Shown: positions 42,637 through 51,674, counted from the stretch's first letter. The stretch: 64,000 nucleotides of DNA from an uncultured Clostridia bacterium (GCA_944383885.1 CALWRF010000020.1:62001-126000); one strand, 5' to 3'. The notes: generated by a model not told the origin, from the letters alone. Program-made: numbers and translations.

Positions 42637-44115
42637 GTGAGTGTGTATGACATATATGACGACATAGCCAAAAGGACAGACAGCAATATTTACATAGGCG
42701 TAATAGGCGCTGTAAGGACAGGAAAATCTACATTTATCAAAAGATTTATGGATTCTCTTGTTCTGCCTAATATTCAAGACGAATATACAAGAGAAAGGGC
42801 GAAAGACGAGCTTCCGCAAAGTGCTTCTGGAAAAACCATAATGACAACTGAGCCGAAGTTTATACCTAATGAGCCTGTTAAAATAAATTTAGGGGATAAT
42901 TTAAACCTTAATGTACGGCTTATAGACTGTGTAGGCTATGTAATTCCAGGGGCAGAGGGGCACATGAACGGAGATGAGCCGAGAATGGTGAATACACCAT
43001 GGAGTTCAAATCCAATGCCTTTTGAAAAAGCTGCTGAAACAGGAACGCAAAAAGTAATTAAAGACCATTCCACAATAGGCATAGTAGTAACTACAGATGG
43101 AAGCATTACTGATATTGAAAGAGAGAACTATGTAAATGCGGAAAACAGGGTGATTAATGAGCTTAAAGAATTGGGTAAACCTTTTATTGTGCTCTTAAAC
43201 TCAGTACACCCATATTCCCAGGAAACTGAGGAACTGAGGAAAAGCATTGAAGATGAGCATGGAATTTCAGTTTTAAGTGTAAACTGTGCTCAGCTTAAAC
43301 AGGAAGATATTACATCTATAATAGAAAAAATATTAATGGAATTCCCTATCAAAGAAGTACGCCTTGATTTTCCTAAATGGCTTGATACTCTTAGTTTTGA
43401 GCATGAAATTAAAAAAGATGTAGTTTCGGCAATTAAGAATTTTATGGAAAACACCGACAAAATAAAAGATATAGCGCCGGATACAAAAGAACTTGAAAAC
43501 AGCCAATATATAAGAAATGCGTACATAAGAGGCATAGATATGGGAACAGGAAGCGCCGATATTGATATAACCCTTAACGACGGACTTTTCTATAATGTTT
43601 TAAGTGAAACAGCAGGAAGCGACATTAAAGATGATTATGAGTTGATTTCAATACTAAAAGACCTTTCTGAAATGAAGAAAAATTACGGCAAAATAGAGTC
43701 GGCGCTTAATGCGGCGTTAAACAAAGGCTATGGCATTGTATTTCCGCAGAAAGAAGATATTAAGCTTATGGAGCCGCAGATTTACAAACAAGGCTCGCAG
43801 TACGGCGTTAAGCTTAAAGCAAAGGGAAGCAGTATCCATTTAATTCGTGCTGATATTGATTCAGAGGTCAGTCCGGTTATAGGCAGTGAAGACCAGACCA
43901 AGGAATACATAAATAAATTAAAAGAAAATATGAAGCACGACCCTGAAGAGGTATGGCAGTTAAATATATTCGGCAGAACATTGGATTCACTTTTAACTGA
44001 GGGTATAAACGGAAAGCTGTACGCAATGCCGCAGGATGCGCAAAATAAGCTTCAGGAAACAATGGAGAAGATAATAAACGAGGGAAACGGCGGTTTAATA
44101 TGCATACTCCTTTAA
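42637..44115 (+). CDS. spoIVA: Stage IV sporulation protein A (spore coat morphogenetic ATPase)
   Basis: SpoIVA is made in the mother cell, hydrolyses ATP, polymerises on the outer forespore membrane and forms the base layer of the coat. With the GTG start the protein has 492 residues, the same length as in B. subtilis. The Walker A motif IGAVRTGKSTFIKRFM has Lys30, as in Bacillus. LPQSASGKTIMTTEPKFIP, LIDCVGYVIPGAEGH, the DHSTIGIVVTTDGSI strand and the C-terminal NGGLICILL tail, which inserts at the membrane through SpoVM, are all present. GAGGAGGT precedes the GTG; an ATG at 42604 in the same frame lies before that ribosome site. Confidence 0.97.
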   Translation: MSVYDIYDDIAKRTDSNIYIGVIGAVRTGKSTFIKRFMDSLVLPNIQDEYTRERAKDELPQSASGKTIMTTEPKFIPNEPVKINLGDNLNLNVRLIDCVGYVIPGAEGHMNGDEPRMVNTPWSSNPMPFEKAAETGTQKVIKDHSTIGIVVTTDGSITDIERENYVNAENRVINELKELGKPFIVLLNSVHPYSQETEELRKSIEDEHGISVLSVNCAQLKQEDITSIIEKILMEFPIKEVRLDFPKWLDTLSFEHEIKKDVVSAIKNFMENTDKIKDIAPDTKELENSQYIRNAYIRGIDMGTGSADIDITLNDGLFYNVLSETAGSDIKDDYELISILKDLSEMKKNYGKIESALNAALNKGYGIVFPQKEDIKLMEPQIYKQGSQYGVKLKAKGSSIHLIRADIDSEVSPVIGSEDQTKEYINKLKENMKHDPEEVWQLNIFGRTLDSLLTEGINGKLYAMPQDAQNKLQETMEKIINEGNGGLICILL

Positions 44116-44166
44116 AAAATATTAGTTCAATATAATGTTTCAATCATTTTGTTTTATATTGTATAG

Positions 44167-44228
44167 CAAAAAAGCCTTGTCCGTTTTTAATGGTTCAGTT
44201 CATTAATTTCGGAAAGGCTTTTGTTTTT
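44167..44228. terminator. Bidirectional terminator between spoIVA and a membrane protein gene
   Basis: AAAAAGCCTT at 44169 pairs with AAGGCTTTTG at 44214, and the stem continues inward with TCCG and CGGA. T-rich tails lie on both sides. Confidence 0.75.
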
Positions 44229-44661
44229 AGAATTCTTTATGCATATAAGCAAAGTAGTGGAAAAACAGCGTAATGGCTATTATTAACATATTGTATAAAG
44301 ACGGCAGCGCAATAAGAAAGCGCTCTTTTGATTTAAAAGCATTTTTAAGTGTTGAGTAAAGTACATCATAAACAACAGGGCACATTACCATGGCACATGC
44401 AAAGAAAAACAGCCATCTTAATTCTGTAACAGGTATTATCATACTTGCAATTATAGAAATGACATATACTATAAATGTTATTTTAAAGTGTTTGAATACT
44501 GATACAGCGTCTTTTAAATCAGTATCAGTCAGTTCTTCTTCATCATCTTTTAAATTAACTTCTTTTCCGGCTGTTAAAAATTTGTAGCAGGCAATCTCTG
44601 CCAAAAATCCTATAACCCATAAAATCAGTATTGGTCCGAAAATGTGTATAAACTTAAACAT
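44227..44661 (-). CDS. Membrane protein of unknown function (four helices)
   Basis: I do not recognise the family. The 144 residues contain four predicted membrane helices: FGPILILWVIGFLAEIACY near the N-terminus, FIVYVISIIASMIIPV near residue 68, LFFFACAMVMCPVVYDVLY near 88, and NMLIIAITLFFHYFAYMH near the C-terminus. An acidic loop (KDDEEELTDTDLKD) joins the first two. A GCGGAGGT ribosome site and a promoter at 44700-44727 support a real, monocistronic gene. Nothing nearby indicates a function. Confidence 0.75.
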   Translation of the reverse strand: MFKFIHIFGPILILWVIGFLAEIACYKFLTAGKEVNLKDDEEELTDTDLKDAVSVFKHFKITFIVYVISIIASMIIPVTELRWLFFFACAMVMCPVVYDVLYSTLKNAFKSKERFLIALPSLYNMLIIAITLFFHYFAYMHKEF

Positions 44662-44699
44662 AGCTTACCTCCGCAAATATAAATTTTTTCCATAAAAAT

Positions 44700-44727
44700 A
44701 TTATATTATATTGGACTTTAAAGTCAA
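44700..44727 (-). promoter_or_regulatory. Sigma-A promoter of the four-helix membrane protein gene
   Basis: On the minus strand TTGACT (44727-44722) and TATAAT (44705-44700) are separated by 16 bp. The palindrome GACTTTAAAGTC overlaps the -35 element and part of the spacer. Confidence 0.7.
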
Positions 44728-44840
44728 TAACTATCAAAAAAAGCTTTATTTTAAGCGGATTTGGTATTAATGTTCAGTTTAAAATATTTTGTCTTAAAGA
44801 AATATTAATATTACATTATTGTAAAAAAGCAATTCATCGG

Positions 44841-44869
44841 TTGAAATAATCTCAATTTTTTCATATAAT
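44841..44869 (+). promoter_or_regulatory. Sigma-A promoter of the GHL10 gene
   Basis: TTGAAA and a perfect TATAAT are separated by 17 bp, 60 bp before the GTG start codon. Confidence 0.75.
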
Positions 44870-44928
44870 AGCATTGGTGTATTTGTTTGCGTGCTAAATA
44901 AATTTTTTGTATTGGGAGGTAATAAAAA

Positions 44929-46575
44929 GTGAAGAGGATAACCGCTTTAATAATAAGCGTAATACTTATATTAAGTTTTCTGCCGTCTGTATCTTTTGCG
45001 TCAAGCACAGATATGAGAGGAGTTTGGGTTTCTACAGTTACAAATCTTGATTTTCCTTCTTCCAAAGGATTAAGTGCAGATGCCCAGAAAAAAGAATTGA
45101 CAGATATGCTTGACGAGTTTAAAAATATGGGCATAAACACAATAATATTTCAAGTGCGACCATGCGGCGATGCTCTTTATAAATCATCAATTAATCCATG
45201 GTCACAATACTTAACTGGCGTCCAGGGGCAGGACCCGGGATATGACCCTTTGGAATTTGCTGTAAGCGAGGCGCATAAAAGGGGTATGAAGCTTCATGCG
45301 TGGCTTAATCCTTACAGGGTTACTATGAAAGGCAATACTGATATTAATACCCTTGCGTCAAATAATCCGGCAAGGCTTCACCCAAACTGGCTTATTAATT
45401 ATAATGATACACTTACTTTTGACCCGTCGCGTCAGGAAGTTATTGATTTAATATGCGATACCGTTAAAGAAATTATCACAAATTATGATGTTGACGCAAT
45501 TCATTTTGATGATTATTTCTATCCTTCAGGCTATCCTCTTTCAGCAGGAGAAAGTCAGGACGGAATTGAAGCCAACCAAAGGCGTGAAAATGTAAATAAA
45601 ATGGTTAAGGCTGTTTCTGATACAATTAATTCTTATGCGCCTGATGTTGAGTTCGGCATAAGTCCAATGGGTATTTGGAAAGACGCCGTAGTTGACGGAT
45701 ATCAGATAAAAGGCTCATCATCGTATTATACTGTTTTTGGAGATTCGGTTACATGGATTAAAAACGGCTGGATTGATTATATTGCGCCTCAAATTTATTG
45801 GGAAGATTCCCATGCAACAGCTTCTTACAGCAAGCTTGTTAAATGGTGGAATAATACTGTTCAGGGCACAGGCGTTAAACTTTACATAGGCGAAGGCATA
45901 TACAAAGATGTTATAGCAAAAGAGATAACAAGCCATTTTGAAATAGATAAGAATTATAATAACGTACAGGGTAATATATTCTTCAGGGCAGGCATGCTGC
46001 TTGATAATTTTAATTCCGTTAAAGACGCAGTTAGAAATTACTATTCATCTTTAGGCAGCGGACAGACTAACCAGAACACAAATAGCGGCAGCGCAAACCA
46101 GAATACAGGAAATTCCACTGAGCAGAATAACAGTGTGACAATAGAAAGAAAACAGGCTCTCCCTACAAGCTCAAACATTAAAGTTGACGGAACTGATACT
46201 GTTTTTGAGTCTTATAATATAGACGGGTATAATTACTTCAAACTAAGGGATATTGCTTGTGCTTTAAGCGGCACGGAAAAGCAGTTTGATACTCTTTGGG
46301 ACAGTGAAAAAGAAGTAATTACTATAGATATGGGCAAGCCTTATACTGCTGCCGGCGGAGAGCTTGAAAAAGGAAACGGCTCTGCAAAAGAGGCTGTTAC
46401 ATCTACAGCAAAAGTATATATTGGCGGCAGCGAAGTTGATGTCAATGCCTACAATATAGACGGAATGAATTACTATAAGTTAAGAGATATAGCCAAGGCT
46501 GTTGACTTTGGAATTGCATGGAACGAAGAATTAAACTCCATAGGCATATTCTCAATAGCGGGTTATAGTGAATAA
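44929..46575 (+). CDS. Secreted glycosyl-hydrolase-like (GHL10/DUF187) protein with stalk domains
   Basis: A 548-residue exported protein. The signal peptide ends near Ala25. Residues about 28-370 form a GHL10 (PF02638, YngK-like) TIM barrel: DMRGVWVSTVTNLDFPSSKG, NTIIFQVRPCGDALYKS, KLHAWLNPYRV, VDAIHFDDYFYPSGY and DYIAPQIYWED are typical, and the acidic residues in HFDDYF fit a catalytic site. An Asn/Gln/Ser-rich linker follows. The C-terminus has two copper-amine-oxidase-N-like stalk units (residues about 412-470 and 490-545), each with YNIDGxNYxKLRDIA. The protein probably acts on wall polysaccharide. GTG start with GGGAGGT upstream. Confidence 0.9.
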   Translation: MKRITALIISVILILSFLPSVSFASSTDMRGVWVSTVTNLDFPSSKGLSADAQKKELTDMLDEFKNMGINTIIFQVRPCGDALYKSSINPWSQYLTGVQGQDPGYDPLEFAVSEAHKRGMKLHAWLNPYRVTMKGNTDINTLASNNPARLHPNWLINYNDTLTFDPSRQEVIDLICDTVKEIITNYDVDAIHFDDYFYPSGYPLSAGESQDGIEANQRRENVNKMVKAVSDTINSYAPDVEFGISPMGIWKDAVVDGYQIKGSSSYYTVFGDSVTWIKNGWIDYIAPQIYWEDSHATASYSKLVKWWNNTVQGTGVKLYIGEGIYKDVIAKEITSHFEIDKNYNNVQGNIFFRAGMLLDNFNSVKDAVRNYYSSLGSGQTNQNTNSGSANQNTGNSTEQNNSVTIERKQALPTSSNIKVDGTDTVFESYNIDGYNYFKLRDIACALSGTEKQFDTLWDSEKEVITIDMGKPYTAAGGELEKGNGSAKEAVTSTAKVYIGGSEVDVNAYNIDGMNYYKLRDIAKAVDFGIAWNEELNSIGIFSIAGYSE

Positions 46576-46608
46576 AGAACATTTTTTAAACGGAGGATAA
46601 ACATAATA

Positions 46609-47439
46609 ATGAATCAGAAAGAAACATTTAAAGGCAGTAACGACTATGTAGTATCAAATGAACTTATGAACGCAGTTAATATAGCTATGGCTCTTGAAAA
46701 GCCTTTGCTTATTAAAGGCGAGCCGGGAACAGGTAAAACAATGCTTGCACAAGCGATATCAAAAGCTCTTGATAAGAAGCTTATTATTTGGAATATTAAA
46801 TCAACAACAAAAGCTCAGGACGGGCTTTACGTTTATGACGTTGTCCAAAGACTTTACGACAGCCAGTTTGGAACAGACGGCGTAGACGATATAAAAAAAT
46901 ACGTTAAAATGGGCAAACTGGGAGAAGCTTTCTCTTCAGACGAACAGGTAATACTTCTTATAGACGAAATTGATAAGGCTGACCTTGAGTTCCCTAACGA
47001 CCTTCTTTGGGAGCTTGATAAAATGGAATTTTATATTCCGGAAACAAAAGAAACAGTTAAGGCTAAAAAAAGACCGATAGTTATTATTACATCTAATGCT
47101 GAAAAAGAGCTTCCAGATGCGTTTTTAAGAAGATGTATATTCCACTATATACAGTTCCCTGATAAGCCGCTTATGGAGGAAATTATTAAAGTACATTTTG
47201 ATAATCTTGACCAGAAACTTCTTGACAGCGTTATGGAGGTGTTCTACTGGATTAGGGATTTAAGCAGCATTAACAAAAAACCAAGCACATCAGAGGTTAT
47301 AGACTGGATTCAGGCACTTGAAATAGGCGGCATACCGGCTGAAAAAATAAAAGAAGAAATTCCTTTTGCAGGTGTTCTGCTTAAAAAGAATGAGGACCTT
47401 GATACTCTTGAAAGAAGCCGCAGAAGGTTTCGTGCCTGA
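46609..47439 (+). CDS. MoxR-family AAA ATPase
   Basis: A 276-residue AAA+ ATPase of the MoxR type. Walker A is KGEPGTGKTMLAQA at about residue 36, Walker B is VILLIDEIDKAD near 109, a sensor-1 asparagine is in IVIITSNAEKELP near 150, and an arginine finger region AFLRRCIFHYIQFP follows. MoxR ATPases act as chaperones that help load metals or assemble partner proteins, usually with a von Willebrand A protein. The next gene encodes one, 18 bp downstream. The ribosome site CGGAGG lies 12 bases before the ATG. Confidence 0.93.
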   Translation: MNQKETFKGSNDYVVSNELMNAVNIAMALEKPLLIKGEPGTGKTMLAQAISKALDKKLIIWNIKSTTKAQDGLYVYDVVQRLYDSQFGTDGVDDIKKYVKMGKLGEAFSSDEQVILLIDEIDKADLEFPNDLLWELDKMEFYIPETKETVKAKKRPIVIITSNAEKELPDAFLRRCIFHYIQFPDKPLMEEIIKVHFDNLDQKLLDSVMEVFYWIRDLSSINKKPSTSEVIDWIQALEIGGIPAEKIKEEIPFAGVLLKKNEDLDTLERSRRRFRA

Positions 47440-47457
47440 GGCAAAAGGGGTGTTTAA

Positions 47458-48654
47458 ATGTTTACATCGTTTTTTTACCTTTTAAGGTCAAAGGGGCTTG
47501 ATGTATCCCTTAACGAGTGGCTTACGCTTATGGAAGCACTTGACAAGGATTTGGCACACAACAGCCTTACAGGGTTTTATTATCTTTCAAGAAGCATACT
47601 TGTAAAAAGCGAAAGTGATTTTGATAAGTTTGACGGCGCTTTCTTAGAGTATTTTAAAGATATACAGACCTATGAAGAACTGCCTAAGGAGCTTATTGAC
47701 TGGCTTAATAATCCGAAAGAAAAGAAAAACAATTATGACAAGGCTCAGGACGAAAAAAATCTTTCTTTAAGCCTGCAGGAAATACAGAAAATGCTTTTAG
47801 AAAGGCTTAAAGAGCAGGACAGCGAGCACAACGGCGGAAGCTATTGGGTTGGAACAGGCGGCATGTCTGTTTTTGGAAATAACGGAAATGCGTCAAACGG
47901 CATACGTGTAGGCGGCGTATCAAGAAGGCACAGCGCTATGCAGGTAGCTGGTGAAAGGCAGTTTAGAGATTTCAGAAATGACACCGTACTTGATTTAAGA
48001 CAGTTCCAAATGGCTTTCAGAAGACTCAGGCAGTTTTCAAGCCGCATAGATGCGCCTAAAACAGAGCTTGATGTTGACGCTACAATAGATGAAACATGCA
48101 ACAACGCAGGCAATCTTAAAGTAGTTTACGGCAGACCGAGAAAAAATACTGTTAAAGTGCTCCTTTTAATGGACAGCGGCGGTTCTATGGATTATTACAG
48201 CTCACTTTGCAGCGCTTTATTCCAAGCTGTGCAAAAGAGCAGCCATTTTAAGGATTTGAAGGTGTTTTATTTTCACAACTGCATTTATTCAATGTTATAT
48301 AAAGACCCATACTGCATGTATGGCAACTGGGTAGAAACAGAGTGGGTGTTAAAGAATATTTCTTCCGATTACAAAGTTATAATTGTAGGCGACGCTTCTA
48401 TGGAGCCGAGCGAGCTTTTTGGAAGCAGTTATTATAACTACGGTGCGAGAAACGAAACACCGGGCATTGAATATTTAAAACGGTTTAAAGAAAAATACAA
48501 GCATTTAGTTTGGCTTAATCCTATAGTAGATTTAGGCTGGAGAACAGGTTACTGGCGTCAAACGTACGACGCTATTAAAGCGGAATTTGACATGTATCCT
48601 CTTACAGTCCAGTCGTTGGATAAAGCCATTAAAAAGCTGATGGTTTCAAAATAA
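47458..48654 (+). CDS. VWA domain-containing protein (CoxE-like)
   Basis: A 398-residue partner of the MoxR ATPase. The N-terminal third is helical, then a Gly-rich region (residues about 125-150) leads to the C-terminal von Willebrand A domain. Its metal-site motif is LLMDSGGSMDYYSSL near residue 237, a variant of DxSxS with Gly replacing the first Ser. The CoxE/YehP-like segments VFYFHNCIYSMLY and VIIVGDASMEPSEL follow, with a late WLNPIVDLGWRTG. These pairs are thought to mature or remodel metalloenzymes; no client gene is adjacent. No signal peptide, so it acts in the cytoplasm. Confidence 0.92.
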   Translation: MFTSFFYLLRSKGLDVSLNEWLTLMEALDKDLAHNSLTGFYYLSRSILVKSESDFDKFDGAFLEYFKDIQTYEELPKELIDWLNNPKEKKNNYDKAQDEKNLSLSLQEIQKMLLERLKEQDSEHNGGSYWVGTGGMSVFGNNGNASNGIRVGGVSRRHSAMQVAGERQFRDFRNDTVLDLRQFQMAFRRLRQFSSRIDAPKTELDVDATIDETCNNAGNLKVVYGRPRKNTVKVLLLMDSGGSMDYYSSLCSALFQAVQKSSHFKDLKVFYFHNCIYSMLYKDPYCMYGNWVETEWVLKNISSDYKVIIVGDASMEPSELFGSSYYNYGARNETPGIEYLKRFKEKYKHLVWLNPIVDLGWRTGYWRQTYDAIKAEFDMYPLTVQSLDKAIKKLMVSK

Positions 48655-48667
48655 GTATTAAGTCTCG

Positions 48668-48696
48668 TTGACAAAGCGTGATATAAAATCTATAAT
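48668..48696 (+). promoter_or_regulatory. Consensus sigma-A promoter of the DUF402-radC-pspC operon
   Basis: A perfect TTGACA and a perfect TATAAT are separated by 17 bp. It is the strongest promoter match in the window, 36 bp before the first start codon. Confidence 0.85.
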
Positions 48697-48731
48697 CAAC
48701 TTAAATAAATTTTTAGTTTGTGAGGCGCGTT

Positions 48732-49205
48732 ATGGATAATATTAAGCTTTATAGGAAAAGATATATTCCCGACGAGACTGTTTTTCTAAAAGATGATAAA
48801 ATAATTCATGCCGATTGCGAAACTATAGTTACAAAATGGCACACATTAAAACCGAGAAATGATTTTGCAAGAGGAATTTCGGTTTATTATTTAAAAGAAG
48901 GCTATAAAGTAAGCGAGATGATTAATGACTGCGGCAAAACAGTATATTATTACTGTGACATTATAGAGCCGGTTTATAATAAAAACAGTAATTCTTACAT
49001 ATTTAACGACCTTTTGGCTGATGTTAAAGTTTATTCAAACGGCAAAATAGAAGTTGTTGATTTGGACGAGCTTGCAGAGGCATTTAAAAATGGTTATATT
49101 ACATCATCTCAGCTGTATAAAGCTTTGCGTCAGCTTGACAGACTTTTAAATATTATTTACAGCAAGGGCATAGAAAGTATTTTGCCAAAGGAAGGTAACA
49201 ACTGA
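48732..49205 (+). CDS. DUF402 domain-containing protein
   Basis: A 157-residue protein of the DUF402 family (FomD/Ntdp-like fold). YRKRYIPDETVFLKDDKIIH, then ISVYYLKEGYKVSEMINDCGKTVYYYCDIIEP and the later DLLADVKVYSNGKIEVVDLDEL are characteristic, with acidic residues that would bind metal. Relatives include nucleoside tri- and diphosphate phosphatases, so phosphate-ester hydrolysis is a reasonable but unproven guess. The ATG at 48732 follows GTGAGG, whose GTG at 48720 is an alternative start with no ribosome site. The stop overlaps radC by one base (TGATG). Confidence 0.85.
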   Translation: MDNIKLYRKRYIPDETVFLKDDKIIHADCETIVTKWHTLKPRNDFARGISVYYLKEGYKVSEMINDCGKTVYYYCDIIEPVYNKNSNSYIFNDLLADVKVYSNGKIEVVDLDELAEAFKNGYITSSQLYKALRQLDRLLNIIYSKGIESILPKEGNN

Positions 49206-49924
49206 TGGCTGAGAATAAAAATGAATCTAATAAATCTCCTGCTGTCCATACAGGACACAGGAAAAGAATGAAAGAAAGATTTTTTAATGGCGGAGCTGCT
49301 AATTTTGCTGACCATGAATTAATTGAAATGCTGTTGTATAACACATTTCCAAGAAAAGACACAAATGAGCTGGCTCATAAAATATTAAATGAGTATGATA
49401 ATAATTTATGCATGCTTGTGGAAGCAGACCCGGCAGATTTAATGTTCAGATGCGGTCTTAATGAAAATACGGCAATGTTCTTTTCAATAATGTCTGAAAT
49501 TTTAAGAAGATATTCAGCCCAGAGATATAAAAAGAGGACATTAATTGACAATTCAGAAACAGCAGGAAATTATGCCGTATATCTTTTGGCAAATGAGAAA
49601 AGAGAGTGTTTTTATGTTATTTGTTTGGACGCTCAAAGCAGGCTCATTAATTCTTCGCTTATAAGCCGAGGGACAGTAAACGAAACTCATGTATACATAA
49701 GAAATGTAGCAGAGGCGGCTGTTAAGTACAATGCCAGAAGCATAATTTTAACACATAATCATCCTGGCGGAGGACTTGTTCCTTCTGCAAGCGATATAGA
49801 AACAACTGTAAGTATTATTAAAATGCTTAATATGATAGATATTTATGTTTCAGACCATATTATTGTCGCTGACGGCAAATATTTTAGTATGGCAGACGAA
49901 GGTCTTGTTAAAAACTCAATTTAA
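49205..49924 (+). CDS. radC: RadC family protein (JAMM/MPN+ domain)
   Basis: A 239-residue RadC-like protein (UPF0758). The N-terminal helix-hairpin-helix-type part (ADHELIEMLLYNTFPRKDTNELAHKIL) is followed by the JAMM metalloprotease-like fold with ILTHNHPGGGLVPSASDIE (His184, His186, Asp197 as metal ligands), preceded by RGTVNETHVYIRNVAEAAVKYNA. The name dates from a misassigned DNA repair phenotype; the true role is unclear. It overlaps the DUF402 gene by one base and precedes pspC by 15 bp in a three-gene operon. Confidence 0.93.
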   Translation: MAENKNESNKSPAVHTGHRKRMKERFFNGGAANFADHELIEMLLYNTFPRKDTNELAHKILNEYDNNLCMLVEADPADLMFRCGLNENTAMFFSIMSEILRRYSAQRYKKRTLIDNSETAGNYAVYLLANEKRECFYVICLDAQSRLINSSLISRGTVNETHVYIRNVAEAAVKYNARSIILTHNHPGGGLVPSASDIETTVSIIKMLNMIDIYVSDHIIVADGKYFSMADEGLVKNSI

Positions 49925-49939
49925 AAGGAGAGATGTTTT

Positions 49940-50182
49940 ATGGGTAACAAAAGACTTTGCAGGGCTGAAAGAGGAAAGAAAATTTGTGGAGTTTGTCTTG
50001 GAATAGCAAATTATTTGAACATTGATGTTACTCTTGTCCGTATTATTTGGGCGGCTGTAACTTTTTTTACAAGTATTGTGCCGGGAGTTGTTTTATACTT
50101 TATATGCGCTTTTGTAATGCCTGAAGATGATGGAAGTTCTAACACTAATGGACCGATAGATGGTGATTTTAAAGAATTATAA
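49940..50182 (+). CDS. PspC domain-containing protein
   Basis: An 80-residue protein that is little more than a PspC domain: KRLCRAERGKKICGVCLGIANYLNIDVTLVRIIWAA, then a membrane helix (FFTSIVPGVVLYFICAFVMPED). PspC in enterobacteria senses envelope stress; in Firmicutes the small forms are of unknown role, probably membrane bound. The ribosome site is AAAGGAGAG. It is the last gene of the operon, before a terminator. Confidence 0.92.
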   Translation: MGNKRLCRAERGKKICGVCLGIANYLNIDVTLVRIIWAAVTFFTSIVPGVVLYFICAFVMPEDDGSSNTNGPIDGDFKEL

Positions 50183-50271
50183 TATTAAAAATACAGTTTT
50201 GCTAATTTAAGTTTGATTATTAATTGAAAAGAAATTAATGATTAACTTAGAAAATTAAAAATATTTAAAGT

Positions 50272-50316
50272 TAAAGCCGGATTTATCAACATATAATGGT
50301 ATGTCCGGCTTTTAGC
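50272..50316 (+). terminator. Intrinsic terminator after pspC
   Basis: TAAAGCCGGA pairs with TCCGGCTTTA around a 22-base loop. It lies 90 bp after the pspC stop; the DNA between holds nothing else I can identify. Confidence 0.7.
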
Positions 50317-50435
50317 ATATTATAGAGTTTATAAAATTAATGTCTTAAAGAGTATAGTATTTTTTATAATGAGAAAAATTAAAATATACTTTTATATCAA
50401 GAGATTTAAGCAAAATTTTGTATGATTAATCAGCA

Positions 50436-50467
50436 TTAAAAGGCCGCATGAATTTATATCATGCGGC
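50436..50467 (-). terminator. Intrinsic terminator after the LCP gene
   Basis: On the minus strand GCCGCATG and CATGCGGC form a perfect stem with a 9-base AT loop, followed by CTTTTAATG. Confidence 0.8.
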
Positions 50468-50481
50468 AGCAATGCGTATCT

Positions 50482-51507
50482 TTAATTTATATCTGAATAT
50501 TGGTTCTCTTCAGAAGCGGTGTTATACTCAGAAAAAGGTATGTCATCATATATAAATTTTTTAATCATATCAGAGGCTGTATCCAAGTCGTATGAATAGC
50601 ACCAAAGCTTACCTATATATCCTCCTGTATGTTCAATGTATTCATTAGGAAGACCGCAAGTCTGCATAGTAGGGTTTTTGGTTATCATAACTCCTGCAAG
50701 CTGAAGTATTTCTTCTGTGCTGAGTGATGTTGTAACGTATGGCATTAATTCCCTTACTATTGAAGGATACTGCAAAGGTGACACATCTAACATTTTATTA
50801 AATATTAATTCAAGAACTTCTCTCTGCCTTTCTGTACGGGCATCATCGCTGTCGCTTTTTCTTATTCTTGAGTAACATAATGTTTGAGCGCCGTTTAAAT
50901 GGACAAATCCGCTTTCAGAAAGAGTTTCGTTTGTTGTTTCAGCAATTATTCTGTTAAACTCCTGCCTTTCGTTTTCTGTAATTTCAACATCGATTCCGCC
51001 AAGAATATCAACTATTTCTGTCAGCTGGTCAAAGTTTACACTTACAAAATCAGTTATATCAAGACCGAAGTTTAGATTAAGTGTTTTTACTGCCAGTTCT
51101 GCGCCGCCGTAAGCGTATGCGTGATTAATTTTTGTTTGACCATGACCGGGTATTTCAACGTATGTATCACGTGCTATACTTATAAGTTTTATTTCTCCGT
51201 TTTTAGGGTTTACAGAAGCTATAATTATTGTATCTGACCTTCCGCCGTCTATATTTTCTCTTGCATCAGTGCCGAAAAGGGCGATGTTTTTTATCCTCAT
51301 GTCTTTGTATTCGTCAGAAACTTCATTTACGGAAAGATTTTCTGCAGATAAGTTTTCTCTATTTAAACCACCTATTGCAAACATAAAAACTGCGAAAGCC
51401 AGTATAAAAAATACTGCAACTATAGAGAAAGTTATTACTATAAATTCAAGCAGTAAATTTCTTCTTTTTCTTTTTACGTTACGTCTTTTTCTCCTGTTTT
51501 TATGCAT
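50482..51507 (-). CDS. LCP family protein (LytR-CpsA-Psr, wall polymer ligase)
   Basis: Attaches anionic polymers such as teichoic acids to peptidoglycan at the outer membrane face. The 341 residues start with a basic tail (RKRRNVKRKRRN), one membrane helix (residues about 20-45), then the LCP domain with NIALFGTDARENIDGGRSDTIIIASVNPKNGEIKLISIARDTYVEI and DFVSVNFDQLTEIVDILGGIDVEITE, the expected Arg and Asp residues for polyprenyl-phosphate binding, and GAQTLCYSRIRKSDSDDARTERQREVL. A GGAGG ribosome site precedes the ATG. It stands alone and is divergent from sigG. Confidence 0.94.
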   Translation of the reverse strand: MHKNRRKRRNVKRKRRNLLLEFIVITFSIVAVFFILAFAVFMFAIGGLNRENLSAENLSVNEVSDEYKDMRIKNIALFGTDARENIDGGRSDTIIIASVNPKNGEIKLISIARDTYVEIPGHGQTKINHAYAYGGAELAVKTLNLNFGLDITDFVSVNFDQLTEIVDILGGIDVEITENERQEFNRIIAETTNETLSESGFVHLNGAQTLCYSRIRKSDSDDARTERQREVLELIFNKMLDVSPLQYPSIVRELMPYVTTSLSTEEILQLAGVMITKNPTMQTCGLPNEYIEHTGGYIGKLWCYSYDLDTASDMIKKFIYDDIPFSEYNTASEENQYSDIN

Positions 51508-51541
51508 TTACAAAAACCTCCAAATTATTATGAACTTAAAT

Positions 51542-51569
51542 AGTATACCATATTATTTTTAGCTGACAA
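51542..51569 (-). promoter_or_regulatory. Sigma-A promoter of the LCP gene
   Basis: On the minus strand TTGTCA (51569-51564) and TATACT (51547-51542) are separated by 16 bp, 34 bp before the start codon. Confidence 0.7.
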
Positions 51570-51645
51570 TATTTTTATCAAAAAATAAAGAATTATTAAT
51601 AAAAAGGAAATGATAATTTTTTTTAAAAGCCATACAAATCATTTC

Positions 51646-51674
51646 GTATAAAACATGTCTTCTGTGGGAAAAAT
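51646..51674 (+). promoter_or_regulatory. Candidate sigma-F (forespore) promoter of sigG
   Basis: GTATA at 51646-51650 matches the sigma-F -35 (GYATA), and GGGAAAAAT at 51666-51674 fits the -10 pattern GGNNANAHT, with 15 bp between them. sigG is a sigma-F target in Bacillus. The site lies 28 bp before the sigG start codon. Confidence 0.6.
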
